A stretch of DNA of 6,780 nt from CAYJAP01 sp964368425 (GTDB taxonomy: Bacteria; Bacillota; Clostridia; Christensenellales; UBA1242), in assembly GCA_964368425.1 (NCBI GenBank), contig CAYJAP010000039.1, positions 1 to 6,780 on the forward strand. Reading direction: 5' to 3'. The translations under genes were made by a program, and so were the position numbers. Under the pieces are notes generated by a model that saw only the letters and a list, made by a program, of their open reading frames with translations, had not been told where the DNA came from and did no database searches. Every line of letters starts with the position of its first letter. The stretch's first letter is position 1. Positions 1 to 4,900 of this stretch are shown in pieces.

Positions 1-312
1 AAATAACTCTTTTAATAAAAGGAATAATTCCTCATCATAATCTTTGTTTTTATTAACTGTTGTTTCATTTTTTAATAACTCAGTAATCCTGTCTACTTTT
101 CCTTTAGGTAGAGCCAATCCACTTAATCCATGAAAAAACTTTCCTAATTCAGTGCTTATATCTTTTCTCTCTTCATCAAAAGACTTATTAATATAAACAG
201 GTCTCATAACTACATAGTCTCTTTTTAAATCAGAGGAAGTACTTGATTTAGTCTTTATTTTCCCTAGAGTTAGTATTTCAGGAATCCTTAACTCAAAACC
301 GGTAAGAGCCAT
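1..312 (-). CDS. Unknown protein, N-terminal 104 residues only (runs off the left edge)
   Basis: This open frame begins at ATG 310-312 and stays open to the window edge, so only the first 104 residues are seen and the C-terminus is missing. The protein begins MALTGFELRIPEILTLGK. A charged stretch follows, containing RPVYINKSFDEERKD near residues 37-51, then a glycine-containing patch (FFHGLSGLALPKGK, about 59-72) and a lysine- and glutamate-rich, helix-prone tail. No signal peptide, membrane segment or metal motif is visible. I do not recognise the family. That it is a real gene is well supported: a GAGGT ribosome site lies about 8 bases before the ATG and a perfect consensus promoter lies just upstream. 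Hand-counted G+C over the first 300 bases is about 29%, lower than the 50% or so of sampled gapA stretches. It follows mazF's terminator, so it is a separate transcription unit. An accessory or defence role is possible but is only inferred. Confidence 0.75.
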   Translation of the reverse strand, partial: MALTGFELRIPEILTLGKIKTKSSTSSDLKRDYVVMRPVYINKSFDEERKDISTELGKFFHGLSGLALPKGKVDRITELLKNETTVNKNKDYDEELFLLLKELF

Positions 313-343
313 CGATTTACCTCGCTTTTAATTTTCTATTAAA

Positions 344-372
344 ATTATACATTATATCATTTAAATTGTCAA
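344..372 (-). promoter_or_regulatory. Perfect consensus sigma-A promoter for the left-edge gene
   Basis: On the minus strand, a -35 box TTGACA (367-372) is separated by exactly 17 bases from a -10 box TATAAT (344-349). Both hexamers and the spacing match the vegetative consensus. Transcription should start near 337-338, leaving a leader of about 25 bases that carries the GAGGT ribosome site. A second TATAAT-like string lies inside the spacer. This is the best-formed promoter in the window. Without a repressor it would give strong constitutive transcription. Confidence 0.85.
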
Positions 373-401
373 TATCTAATATTTTTATATCTAGTAATCA
401 A

Positions 402-416
402 GGAGTTTTGGACTCC
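402..416. repeat. Short hairpin (GGAGT/ACTCC)
   Basis: GGAGT (402-406) and ACTCC (412-416) form a perfect 5-bp stem with a 5-base loop, about 30 bases upstream of the -35 box of the left-edge gene. No T-tract follows on either strand, so it is a poor terminator candidate. It could be a regulatory site or chance; I cannot tell which. Confidence 0.35.
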
Positions 417-463
417 GTTAAATACCAGCATTATCTACACGCAAAATCGATATATAAAATGTG

Positions 464-488
464 ATATACGTGTATACAAATAGTATAC
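464..488. repeat. Clustered ATATAC/GTATAC half-sites in the mazF to left-edge-gene gap
   Basis: Three related hexamers lie close together: ATATAC (464-469), GTATAC (472-477) and GTATAC (483-488). The first two are arranged as a near-palindrome. The last two are an 11-bp direct repeat, about one helical turn. The flanks extend this to an imperfect inverted repeat, GTGTATAC then GTATACCAC, with one bulged base. Similar half-sites frame the -10 box upstream of the mazF operon (1265-1284). A protein-binding site is plausible but unproven. The rest of 313-614 is AT-rich, with only the promoter, one small hairpin and the mazF terminator; I see no further gene there. Confidence 0.4.
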
Positions 489-567
489 CACATAACTGCG
501 AAATGTAAATATGTAAAGCTATTTTATTTTGTAATTCAGAAATATAATTTATGTGCCGTTTACAAAT

Positions 568-597
568 AAAAAAACACAAGTGTTTCACTTATGTTTT
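568..597 (-). terminator. Intrinsic terminator after mazF
   Basis: Read on the minus strand, this forms a 12-bp stem (arms at 586-597 and 571-582) with a 3-base AAA loop. The run of U residues begins in the stem and continues to 568. One pair (577/591) is a G-U wobble in minus-strand RNA but an A/C mismatch in plus-strand RNA, which supports the minus orientation. It lies 18 bases after the mazF stop codon and closes that transcription unit. Confidence 0.85.
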
Positions 598-614
598 ATA
601 TTTTATTTTTTATC

Positions 615-962
615 TTACACAAAGCCTAAACTTATTAATATAGCATCGTTAACTGCTCGCATTTTAGTATCATCCACGTCGCCTATTTTCTCTTTTAGCC
701 TGCGTTTATCCAACGTCCTTAACTGTTCAAGCAGTATCACTGAGTCCTTCTGCAATCCATAACGCTGAGCCTCCAACTCAATATGTGTCGGAATCTTCGC
801 CTTGTTTATCTGACTGGTAACAGCAGCGATAATTACTGTCGGACTATATTTATTTCCCACGTCGTTCTGTATAACCACAACAGGACGCATGCCACCCTGT
901 TCACTACCAAACACGGGACTTAAGTCTGCAAAATATATTTCTCCTCGTCTAATATCGCCCAA
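615..962 (-). CDS. ndoA: MazF/NdoA (EndoA, PemK-like) mRNA interferase toxin
   Basis: This 115-residue protein is an MazF-family endoribonuclease toxin. Family members fold as a small SH3-like beta-barrel dimer and cleave single-stranded mRNA at short specific sites (UACAU for B. subtilis EndoA). It closely resembles the Bacillota NdoA group: RRGEIYFADLSPVFGSEQGG at 5-24, RPVVVIQND at 26-34, PTHIELEAQRYGL at 58-70 and SVILLEQLRTLDKRRL at 74-89. Arg26 and Thr49 align with the catalytic Arg25 and Thr48 of B. subtilis EndoA, so the toxin looks intact. Translation must start at TTG (960-962): an in-frame TGA lies four codons upstream, and a GAGG site is correctly placed. It is the second gene of a pair, 32 bases after a 72-residue protein in the antitoxin position, and is followed by a terminator. 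The cleavage site of this particular enzyme is not known. Confidence 0.96.
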   Translation of the reverse strand: MGDIRRGEIYFADLSPVFGSEQGGMRPVVVIQNDVGNKYSPTVIIAAVTSQINKAKIPTHIELEAQRYGLQKDSVILLEQLRTLDKRRLKEKIGDVDDTKMRAVNDAILISLGFV

Positions 963-967
963 CGCAA

Positions 968-973
968 CACCTC
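968..973 (-). promoter_or_regulatory. Ribosome binding site that fixes the mazF TTG start
   Basis: On the minus strand GAGGTG lies 5 bases before the TTG at 960-962. The TGA that overlaps this site (972-974) is in frame with mazF and excludes any upstream start. An ATG at 973-975 is out of frame with the toxin. The weak TTG codon may lower toxin output relative to the ATG-started upstream gene, which is an inference. Confidence 0.75.
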
Positions 974-994
974 ATAAAATAAAGCGTTATACAT

Positions 995-1213
995 TTATTT
1001 GCTTAACCACTTGATATAAGCATCAAAATCTATATTATCTACAAGCACATCTGTTGAGTTTTCCACCATTCGGGAAGCGGATTTATATCCGTTCTCAATA
1101 TCTGCCTTACTTATACTATGAGCAAGCATAGAAATTGTGTGCTTAATATCGCTGTTTGTTAGATTATGAACCTGTTTTTGTAAATTAAAACTTAACTTGA
1201 TTAAATCCCCCAT
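995..1213 (-). CDS. Small 72-residue protein in the antitoxin position upstream of mazF; likely atypical MazE
   Basis: The start ATG (1211-1213) has a strong ribosome site (AGAGGT, 6 bases away). The gene ends 32 bases before mazF, so the two are very probably co-transcribed, and position and size fit an antitoxin. B. subtilis NdoAI has about 93 residues, with a ribbon-helix-helix DNA-binding half followed by a toxin-binding tail. Here I cannot see a convincing ribbon-helix-helix domain: residues 1-35 include IKLSF, then a mostly helical stretch. The C-terminal half does recall the NdoAI tail: NGYKSASRMVENS at 41-53 can be set against its RGYMEMAKINLNIS. This is followed by an acidic, hydrophobic end (IDFDAYIKWLSK, 61-72) of the sort that packs on MazF. 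That alignment is by eye and weak. I read it as a shortened or remodelled MazE; an unrelated small protein is the alternative. Confidence 0.7.
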   Translation of the reverse strand: MGDLIKLSFNLQKQVHNLTNSDIKHTISMLAHSISKADIENGYKSASRMVENSTDVLVDNIDFDAYIKWLSK

Positions 1214-1264
1214 TTTATTACCTCTTTTTCATTTATACGCTTAATTTGTGTACGAAAAAATAAA

Positions 1265-1306
1265 ATATACGCTACCCAGTATATATCCGTAAAAAAGGTA
1301 AAACAA
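1265..1306 (-). promoter_or_regulatory. Putative promoter and overlapping operator of the antitoxin-mazF unit
   Basis: A -35-like TTGTTT (1301-1306) is separated by 17 bases from a -10 TATACT (1278-1283) on the minus strand. The -35 match is weak. A 6-bp inverted repeat, ATATAC (1265-1270) and GTATAT (1279-1284) with an 8-base spacer, overlaps the -10 box and predicted start site. Toxin-antitoxin operons are commonly repressed by their own antitoxin at such a palindrome. Whether the small protein here does so is unknown. Confidence 0.5.
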
Positions 1307-1329
1307 TCTAAAAAACATCTTTCTTTTAC

Positions 1330-1356
1330 AAAAAAATAACACCCAAAGAGTGTTAT
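1330..1356 (-). terminator. Intrinsic terminator at the end of the TM2-mnmA-yigZ-recX-acpS operon
   Basis: A perfect 7-bp stem, ATAACAC (1336-1342) and GTGTTAT (1350-1356), has a 7-base loop. Read on the minus strand it is followed by a run of six U residues (1330-1335). It lies 59 bases after the acpS stop codon and separates the housekeeping operon from the mazF unit. Confidence 0.75.
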
Positions 1357-1415
1357 CTGTACCATGCAATTTATCGTTAAATTATTCTATTTATTTTACC
1401 TTTTCAACCGTCCGG

Positions 1416-1778
1416 CTAAGATAAAATACAGATTGCAGTACTGGCAAAATGAGTGTGTGTAATATTTATCTGCACGTCAGTAACTCCTGACCGTATCAGA
1501 AAACGCTTTGCATTATCCGATAATTCAAGATAAGGCTTGCCACTTTCCTGATGCCTTACTTCAATTTCATTTAGTTCAATGCCGTTATACAACCCAATAC
1601 CTAGAGCCTTAACGAAAGCCTCTTTAGCAGAGAAAAGACCTGCTAATCTCTGAGTTTTATTTGTCGTCTGATTAACGTAATCAGCCTCATACTTAGTAAA
1701 ATATCTACCGAGAAATCTCTCATTCTCGATAAACTTTTCCATTCTAACAATCTCTATGGAATCAATACCTACTAACAT
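1416..1778 (-). CDS. acpS: Holo-[acyl-carrier-protein] synthase AcpS
   Basis: This 120-residue cytosolic enzyme transfers 4'-phosphopantetheine from coenzyme A to a conserved serine of acyl carrier protein, activating it for fatty-acid synthesis. The length fits the family (about 115-125). Visible signatures are GIDSIEIVRM at 4-13, with Asp6 as the expected magnesium ligand, and AGLFSAKEAFVKALGIG at 46-62, with Glu53 as the second conserved acidic residue. ESGKPYLEL (78-86) and the ITHTHFASTA strand near 105-114 complete the fold. It begins 8 bases after recX, and its AGGAG ribosome site overlaps the recX TAG, so it is probably coupled to recX. It is the last gene of the operon. In B. subtilis, acpS also lies upstream of the ndoAI-ndoA toxin pair, with ydcC and alr between; those two are absent here. 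Identification is secure. Confidence 0.95.
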   Translation of the reverse strand: MLVGIDSIEIVRMEKFIENERFLGRYFTKYEADYVNQTTNKTQRLAGLFSAKEAFVKALGIGLYNGIELNEIEVRHQESGKPYLELSDNAKRFLIRSGVTDVQINITHTHFASTAICILS

Positions 1779-1786
1779 ATTTTCTC

Positions 1787-2398
1787 CTAATTATTTGAAT
1801 TAAATGAACTTACTACCGAGTTAATTTCGTCCCAAGTAAATCCTTTGTATGCAAGATGTTGCCTTAACTTCTGTAGATTGCTATTATCCACCACTTTATT
1901 TTTCATGTACTTTTCCGCAATCGCTCTAACGACATCTTTGCTCGACTGAAAGGACGATATACTACTTTCTAGTATATCTTTTTTTATTCCCTTTTGCAAC
2001 AATTCTGATTGTATTTTATACACTCCATACTTTTTCCTGTAAGTCTTTATGTAGGCGTCAATGTACTTCTCGTCGTTTATGTATTCGTACTCTTTTAACT
2101 TGGACAGCACAAATCTAACGGTTACTGGTGAATATCCTTTTTTATACAAATAATCTTGCACCTGCTTTTCTGTTTTTATTGTTTTACTCAATAAGTTGGC
2201 AACTTTATTCATCGCCTCATCACGTTCAGTTTGCAATAATAAATCGTCTAGTTTTTCTCGTGAAATCTGTAGACCTTCTTTGAGATTATTTTTCACACAC
2301 ACGTACATCTGTAAAGCACAAAAAAATTCGTTATCGAGATATAGGTTAACTCTTTTGTCGTTATTTTTCTGAACTTCAATTTTTGTAATAATCGCCAT
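1787..2398 (-). CDS. recX: RecX, regulatory protein modulating RecA
   Basis: This 203-residue cytosolic protein belongs to the RecX family, which binds RecA filaments and tunes or blocks their growth during recombination and the SOS response. Family members are built from tandem three-helix units. Those units are visible here, with NLLSKTIKTEKQVQDYLYKKG near 68-88, a LKEYEYINDEKYIDAYI stretch near 101-117 and YGVYKIQSELLQKGI near 124-138. A beta-rich N-terminal extension (ITKIEVQKNNDKRVNLYLD) is typical of Bacillota RecX. The C-terminal unit ends LRQHLAYKGFTWDEINSVV. The start ATG lies one base after the yigZ stop, and its AAAGGA site lies inside the yigZ 3' end, so the two are translationally linked. 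recA is not in the window, and I see no obvious LexA box before the gene. Confidence 0.92.
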   Translation of the reverse strand: MAIITKIEVQKNNDKRVNLYLDNEFFCALQMYVCVKNNLKEGLQISREKLDDLLLQTERDEAMNKVANLLSKTIKTEKQVQDYLYKKGYSPVTVRFVLSKLKEYEYINDEKYIDAYIKTYRKKYGVYKIQSELLQKGIKKDILESSISSFQSSKDVVRAIAEKYMKNKVVDNSNLQKLRQHLAYKGFTWDEINSVVSSFNSNN

Positions 2399-2399
2399 G

Positions 2400-2975
2400 C
2401 TACATCCTTTCCTTTTTTATCACGTCCACATATGGAATTTCTTCTTCTAAGTTTTTTTGCACAGAAATAACTATCAATTTCGCCTGCTCATTTATCTCTT
2501 TTGATAATACTTCACACTCTATACGAGCTAAATTCGCCAGCACTTTATCTAACCGCTGTAAGGAAACTTTCAAGGTGTATTTGTATCTTTCTGTAATCTC
2601 TACAATTTCACTCTTCTGTAGAGCCTCTACTGCACAATGAACATACGTCCTGAGTAAAAGTTTTTTGCCAAGTTTTATTCCTCCAAAGTATCTTACAACC
2701 ACTACTGCAATATTACTCAGCTGCTGTTTCTTTAACACATCTAACATCGGTTTTCCAGCAGTATGTTTTGGCTCTCCCGCATCTGACATTCTCTCTGTCT
2801 GAGGTTCAGAAATAATCACAGCGTAACAAATATGTTTTGCTTTAGAATACTTTTCCCTAATATCTTCTAAAGTATTTTCCCAAGATTGCAATGACGATAC
2901 AGGAAAAACGTATGTTATAAAAACAGATTTTTCTATCTCAATTTTATTCTCTACCATACTCTTTGCCGTCTTCAT
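2400..2975 (-). CDS. yigZ: IMPACT/YigZ (YvyE) family protein
   Basis: This 191-residue protein belongs to the UPF0029/IMPACT family, related to the eukaryotic translation regulator IMPACT; the bacterial role is poorly defined. The N-terminal domain shows IEKSVFITYVFPV (14-26), KAKHICYAVII (46-56), SDAGEP (64-69), TAGKPMLDVL (72-81) and VVVVRYFGGIKLG (91-103). A shorter C-terminal ferredoxin-like domain (DUF1949 type) fills roughly 130-191. Two family motifs deviate: the usual SDDGEP.GTAG reads SDAGEPKHTAG, and the usual GGLVRAY after IKLG reads KKLLLRTY. The length is slightly below the usual 200-215. A very strong ribosome site (AAGGTGGAG) precedes the ATG. The gene is separated from mnmA by 64 bp containing a 9-bp inverted repeat and is followed immediately by recX. 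The family call is firm; the biochemical function is not established. Confidence 0.92.
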   Translation of the reverse strand: MKTAKSMVENKIEIEKSVFITYVFPVSSLQSWENTLEDIREKYSKAKHICYAVIISEPQTERMSDAGEPKHTAGKPMLDVLKKQQLSNIAVVVVRYFGGIKLGKKLLLRTYVHCAVEALQKSEIVEITERYKYTLKVSLQRLDKVLANLARIECEVLSKEINEQAKLIVISVQKNLEEEIPYVDVIKKERM

Positions 2976-3006
2976 ATCTCCACCTTGTTGACTATTACTT
3001 TATAGC

Positions 3007-3038
3007 TATTGTCATAAAACCTCTCACACATGACAATA
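3007..3038. repeat. 9-bp perfect inverted repeat between mnmA and yigZ
   Basis: TATTGTCAT (3007-3015) and ATGACAATA (3030-3038) flank a 14-base loop, starting one base after the mnmA stop codon. No U-tract follows, so it is not a standard terminator. On the minus strand the arms also supply TTGTCA and GACAAT separated by 17 bases, a weak promoter-like pair. It may be an RNA hairpin that protects or processes the transcript, an internal promoter, or an operator. Confidence 0.6.
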
Positions 3039-3039
3039 T

Positions 3040-4116
3040 CTAAAACATAACTTCTTCTATCACTCCACCACCGAGACATTCTTTTTCTGTGTAGAAAACT
3101 ACAAATTGTCCGGGGGTAACCGCCCGCTGTTTTTCCGCAAATATAACTCGCACTTTATCCTTAGTAATTGAGACCGATACTTTCTGATCAGCTTGTCTGT
3201 ATCTAAATTTAGCAAAGCAATCAAAATTATTTATTGCTGGGGTGCGCGGAATCCAGTTTATTTTATACGAAACAAGTCCGTTACTATATAAGGGAGATTC
3301 ATCTCCTTGACTCACTACTAAAATATTTTCTTTTGTGTTTTTTTCTACCACAAACCATCGTCCAGTTCCAGTAGATTTTCCACCTATATTAAGACCTCGT
3401 CTTTGACCTAAAGTATAAAACATTACACCATCATGTTCACCAACAATATTACCATTGAGGTCAACAATTTTTCCTTTGCTTGCAGGAATAAAATTCTTTA
3501 GAAATTCCTTAAATTTTCTTTCACCAATAAAACAAATTCCCGTACTATCTTTTTTGCTAGCAGTAGACAAATTGTATTTACTAGCAATTTTTCTCACATC
3601 ACTTTTCACCATATCTCCAAGAGGAAAAAGTACATCTTTTAAGTGTGACTGACTGAGCTGATTCAAGAAATATGTTTGATCTTTATTATCATCAAGAGCT
3701 TTTAACAGATACGTTTTACCGTCTTCTTTTCTGGTGCTGGCATAATGTCCTGTAGCGATATGATCTGCACCGAGTTTTTTTGCGTATTCCAAGAACGGTC
3801 CAAACTTAATCTCTCTGTTGCAAAGAACATCGGGATTGGGTGTGCGACCTTTTTTATATTCCTCTAAGAAGTACGAAAAAACTCTCTCTAAATATTCTTT
3901 AGAAAAATCTACACTGTAATAAGGAATATCTAACATCGTACAAACTCTTTTCACGTCTTCCCAATCAGCCGCCGCCGTACAACAACCGTCTTCGTCATCT
4001 TCTTGCCAGTTGTTCATGAACAACCCTATGACGTTGTAACCCTGCTCTTTCAATAACGCGGCAGCAACCGACGAATCTACCCCTCCACTCATTCCAACAA
4101 CTACTGTTTTAGCCAC
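3040..4116 (-). CDS. mnmA: tRNA-specific 2-thiouridylase MnmA (TrmU)
   Basis: This 358-residue cytosolic enzyme adds the 2-thio group to wobble uridine 34 of Lys, Glu and Gln tRNAs, using ATP to adenylate the base and persulfide sulfur from a cysteine desulfurase relay. The PP-loop SGGVDSS lies at 10-16. NPDVLCNREIKF (94-105) carries the first catalytic cysteine, Cys99, and STGICFIGERKF (191-202) carries the second, Cys195. ATGHYA at 121-126 and YTLGQRRGL are further family marks, and a beta-barrel domain follows. Length matches the family (about 355-370). The start is GTG at 4114-4116, supported by the usual MAKTVVVGMSGG opening and an upstream GAGGAG. The start overlaps the last 8 bases of the zinc-ribbon/TM2 gene, so translation is probably coupled. 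No cysteine desulfurase gene is in view. Identification is certain. Confidence 0.98.
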   Translation of the reverse strand: MAKTVVVGMSGGVDSSVAAALLKEQGYNVIGLFMNNWQEDDEDGCCTAAADWEDVKRVCTMLDIPYYSVDFSKEYLERVFSYFLEEYKKGRTPNPDVLCNREIKFGPFLEYAKKLGADHIATGHYASTRKEDGKTYLLKALDDNKDQTYFLNQLSQSHLKDVLFPLGDMVKSDVRKIASKYNLSTASKKDSTGICFIGERKFKEFLKNFIPASKGKIVDLNGNIVGEHDGVMFYTLGQRRGLNIGGKSTGTGRWFVVEKNTKENILVVSQGDESPLYSNGLVSYKINWIPRTPAINNFDCFAKFRYRQADQKVSVSITKDKVRVIFAEKQRAVTPGQFVVFYTEKECLGGGVIEEVMF

Positions 4117-4585
4117 GTTTCTTCTTCTCCTCTCCCAGTATCACAGGAACGGTATAGCTCCTCAAAATTATAGCAAATGTGTCTACAATCCATAGAATAC
4201 ATATCACCGCTAAACAAAAGGCTGCTATGTTAAAACCCCAAGTTAAAGCCGTAGATATATTATATCCCCTTGTATCAAGTATTCCGTGTACCATACCAAC
4301 GGCGAAGGACAGTGTTGATACCACCAGAACCGTCCATGCACGAGCGTATTTGCCTACATAGAAATATCCGCCACCCCACAGACCGAGGAAAATTGTCAGA
4401 AGAAGAAGCTTCTTCCTACTAACATCTGACGGCAAAGTTCTAGAGTAATACACCTCTTTCCCTCTACCCTCTTTCAACGCTTGCTTTGCTTTTTTGTTGC
4501 TAGCTGTTTTTACCTGTTCGGCACTTATCTTACAGTAAATGCACTCTCCCGTTCGCATACCAGCACCACATATTGGACACTTCAT
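4109..4585 (-). CDS. Zinc-ribbon and TM2-like membrane protein, function unknown
   Basis: This 158-residue protein has a short N-terminal zinc ribbon with Cys3, Cys6, Cys15 and Cys18 in two CxxC pairs. A lysine-rich polar linker (about 20-58) follows. Then come three likely membrane helices, at about 59-78, 82-103 and 116-140. The first pair resembles a TM2 domain: KLLLLTIFLGLWGGGYFYVG, then KYARAW and a hydrophobic helix. The end is charged (GEEKKKRG). The ribbon and lysine-rich ends suggest both lie in the cytoplasm or near the membrane surface; topology is inferred. It has a GAGGG ribosome site and its own promoter, and its stop overlaps the mnmA start. The linker (about residues 37-60) resembles decayed intergenic sequence at 4737-4803. 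I know no biochemical role for this architecture, and the mnmA overlap may reflect only shared transcription. Confidence 0.85.
   Translation of the reverse strand: MKCPICGAGMRTGECIYCKISAEQVKTASNKKAKQALKEGRGKEVYYSRTLPSDVSRKKLLLLTIFLGLWGGGYFYVGKYARAWTVLVVSTLSFAVGMVHGILDTRGYNISTALTWGFNIAAFCLAVICILWIVDTFAIILRSYTVPVILGEEKKKRG
4127..4136 (-). promoter_or_regulatory. Ribosome binding site for the GTG start of mnmA
   Basis: The minus strand carries the purine-rich GGGAGAGGAG here, 10 bases before GTG 4114-4116 and inside the end of the preceding gene. It supports the GTG start over the internal Met9, which would remove the strand leading into the PP-loop. Confidence 0.65.
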
Positions 4586-4606
4586 ATTTCCCTCTTTTAT
4601 GTAGTT

Positions 4607-4635
4607 AGTATAACAAATAACACTACTTATTACAA
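4607..4635 (-). promoter_or_regulatory. Promoter of the TM2-mnmA-yigZ-recX-acpS operon
   Basis: A -10 box TATACT (4607-4612) and a -35 box TTGTAA (4630-4635) are separated by 17 bases on the minus strand. Transcription would begin near 4600, giving a leader of about 15 bases with the GAGGG ribosome site. I see no riboswitch or leader peptide. Confidence 0.65.
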
Positions 4636-4669
4636 CAAATTGTATTTATGAAATAAAAAGACTGCAAAA

Positions 4670-4710
4670 TCTATAGCCTTGTACATTCTTTTACTACAAT
4701 TTGCTATAGA
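4670..4710. repeat. 8-bp inverted repeat in the gapA/TM2 intergenic region
   Basis: TCTATAGC (4670-4677) and GCTATAGA (4703-4710) are perfect inverted copies around a 25-base centre. On the minus strand the repeat is followed by TTTTGC, so it might act as a weak back-up terminator. It lies next to the decayed sequence at 4737-4803 and could belong to the same element. Confidence 0.45.
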
Positions 4711-4736
4711 CCGCTATATACTTACCCTAAACCACC

Positions 4737-4803
4737 GCTTCTTCTTATAGTATTAGACGGTAAAGTTATGGAGCAGTTCACCTTTTCCCTCGCCCCTCTT
4801 TAA
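4737..4803 (-). pseudogene. Decayed copy related to the linker region of the zinc-ribbon/TM2 gene, or a copy of a dispersed repeat
   Basis: By eye this stretch aligns colinearly with 4408-4477 in the TM2 gene. Shared blocks include GCTTCTTC, GACGG(C/T)AAAGTT, and CCCTC followed by CCCTCTTT (plus strand), with roughly three-quarters identity and two to three single-base indels. One minus-strand frame gives KVNCSITLPSNTIRRSGG, comparable to KEVYYSRTLPSDVSRKK of the intact gene, but the frame is broken. No ribosome site or full-length frame is present. Either a partial duplicate of the neighbouring gene has decayed, or both places carry a small repeat that was absorbed into the protein linker. 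Confidence 0.5.
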
Positions 4804-4864
4804 CCTCTAACGATTTTACACTCCACTCACTTGTAAATAAATTACAGTATATATTTCTAAGCAT

Positions 4865-4890
4865 AAAAAAGACCTCTCTTGAGAGGCCTT
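4865..4890 (-). terminator. Intrinsic terminator after gapA
   Basis: On the minus strand a 9-bp stem (arms 4882-4890 and 4869-4877) with a CAAG loop leads into a run of six U residues. One pair (4872/4887) is a G-U wobble only in minus-strand RNA, fixing the direction. It begins 10 bases after the gapA stop codon. The rest of the intergenic region 4586-4900 holds the decayed copy, an inverted repeat and a promoter. Confidence 0.9.
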
Positions 4891-4900
4891 ATTAATATTA

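Noticed and set aside
398..420. tRNA-Gln-like anticodon arm on the plus strand (GGAG stem, 7-base loop reading TTG)
   Set aside because: Only a 4-bp stem fits. No D-arm, T-arm (GGTTCGAATCC type) or acceptor stem flanks it, so it is no more than a chance hairpin or an unprovable fragment.
464..488. CRISPR-like or phage-attachment repeat array
   Set aside because: Only three 6-base half-sites occur, without spacers of regular length. There is no integrase, cas gene or duplicated core in the window.
553..762. Plus-strand open frame of 69 codons
   Set aside because: It crosses the mazF terminator and the mazF 3' end, and its N-terminal part is read from the terminator hairpin.
4586..4640. Riboswitch or leader peptide ahead of the TM2-mnmA operon
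   Set aside because: The predicted leader is only about 15 bases long and has no room for an aptamer or attenuator.
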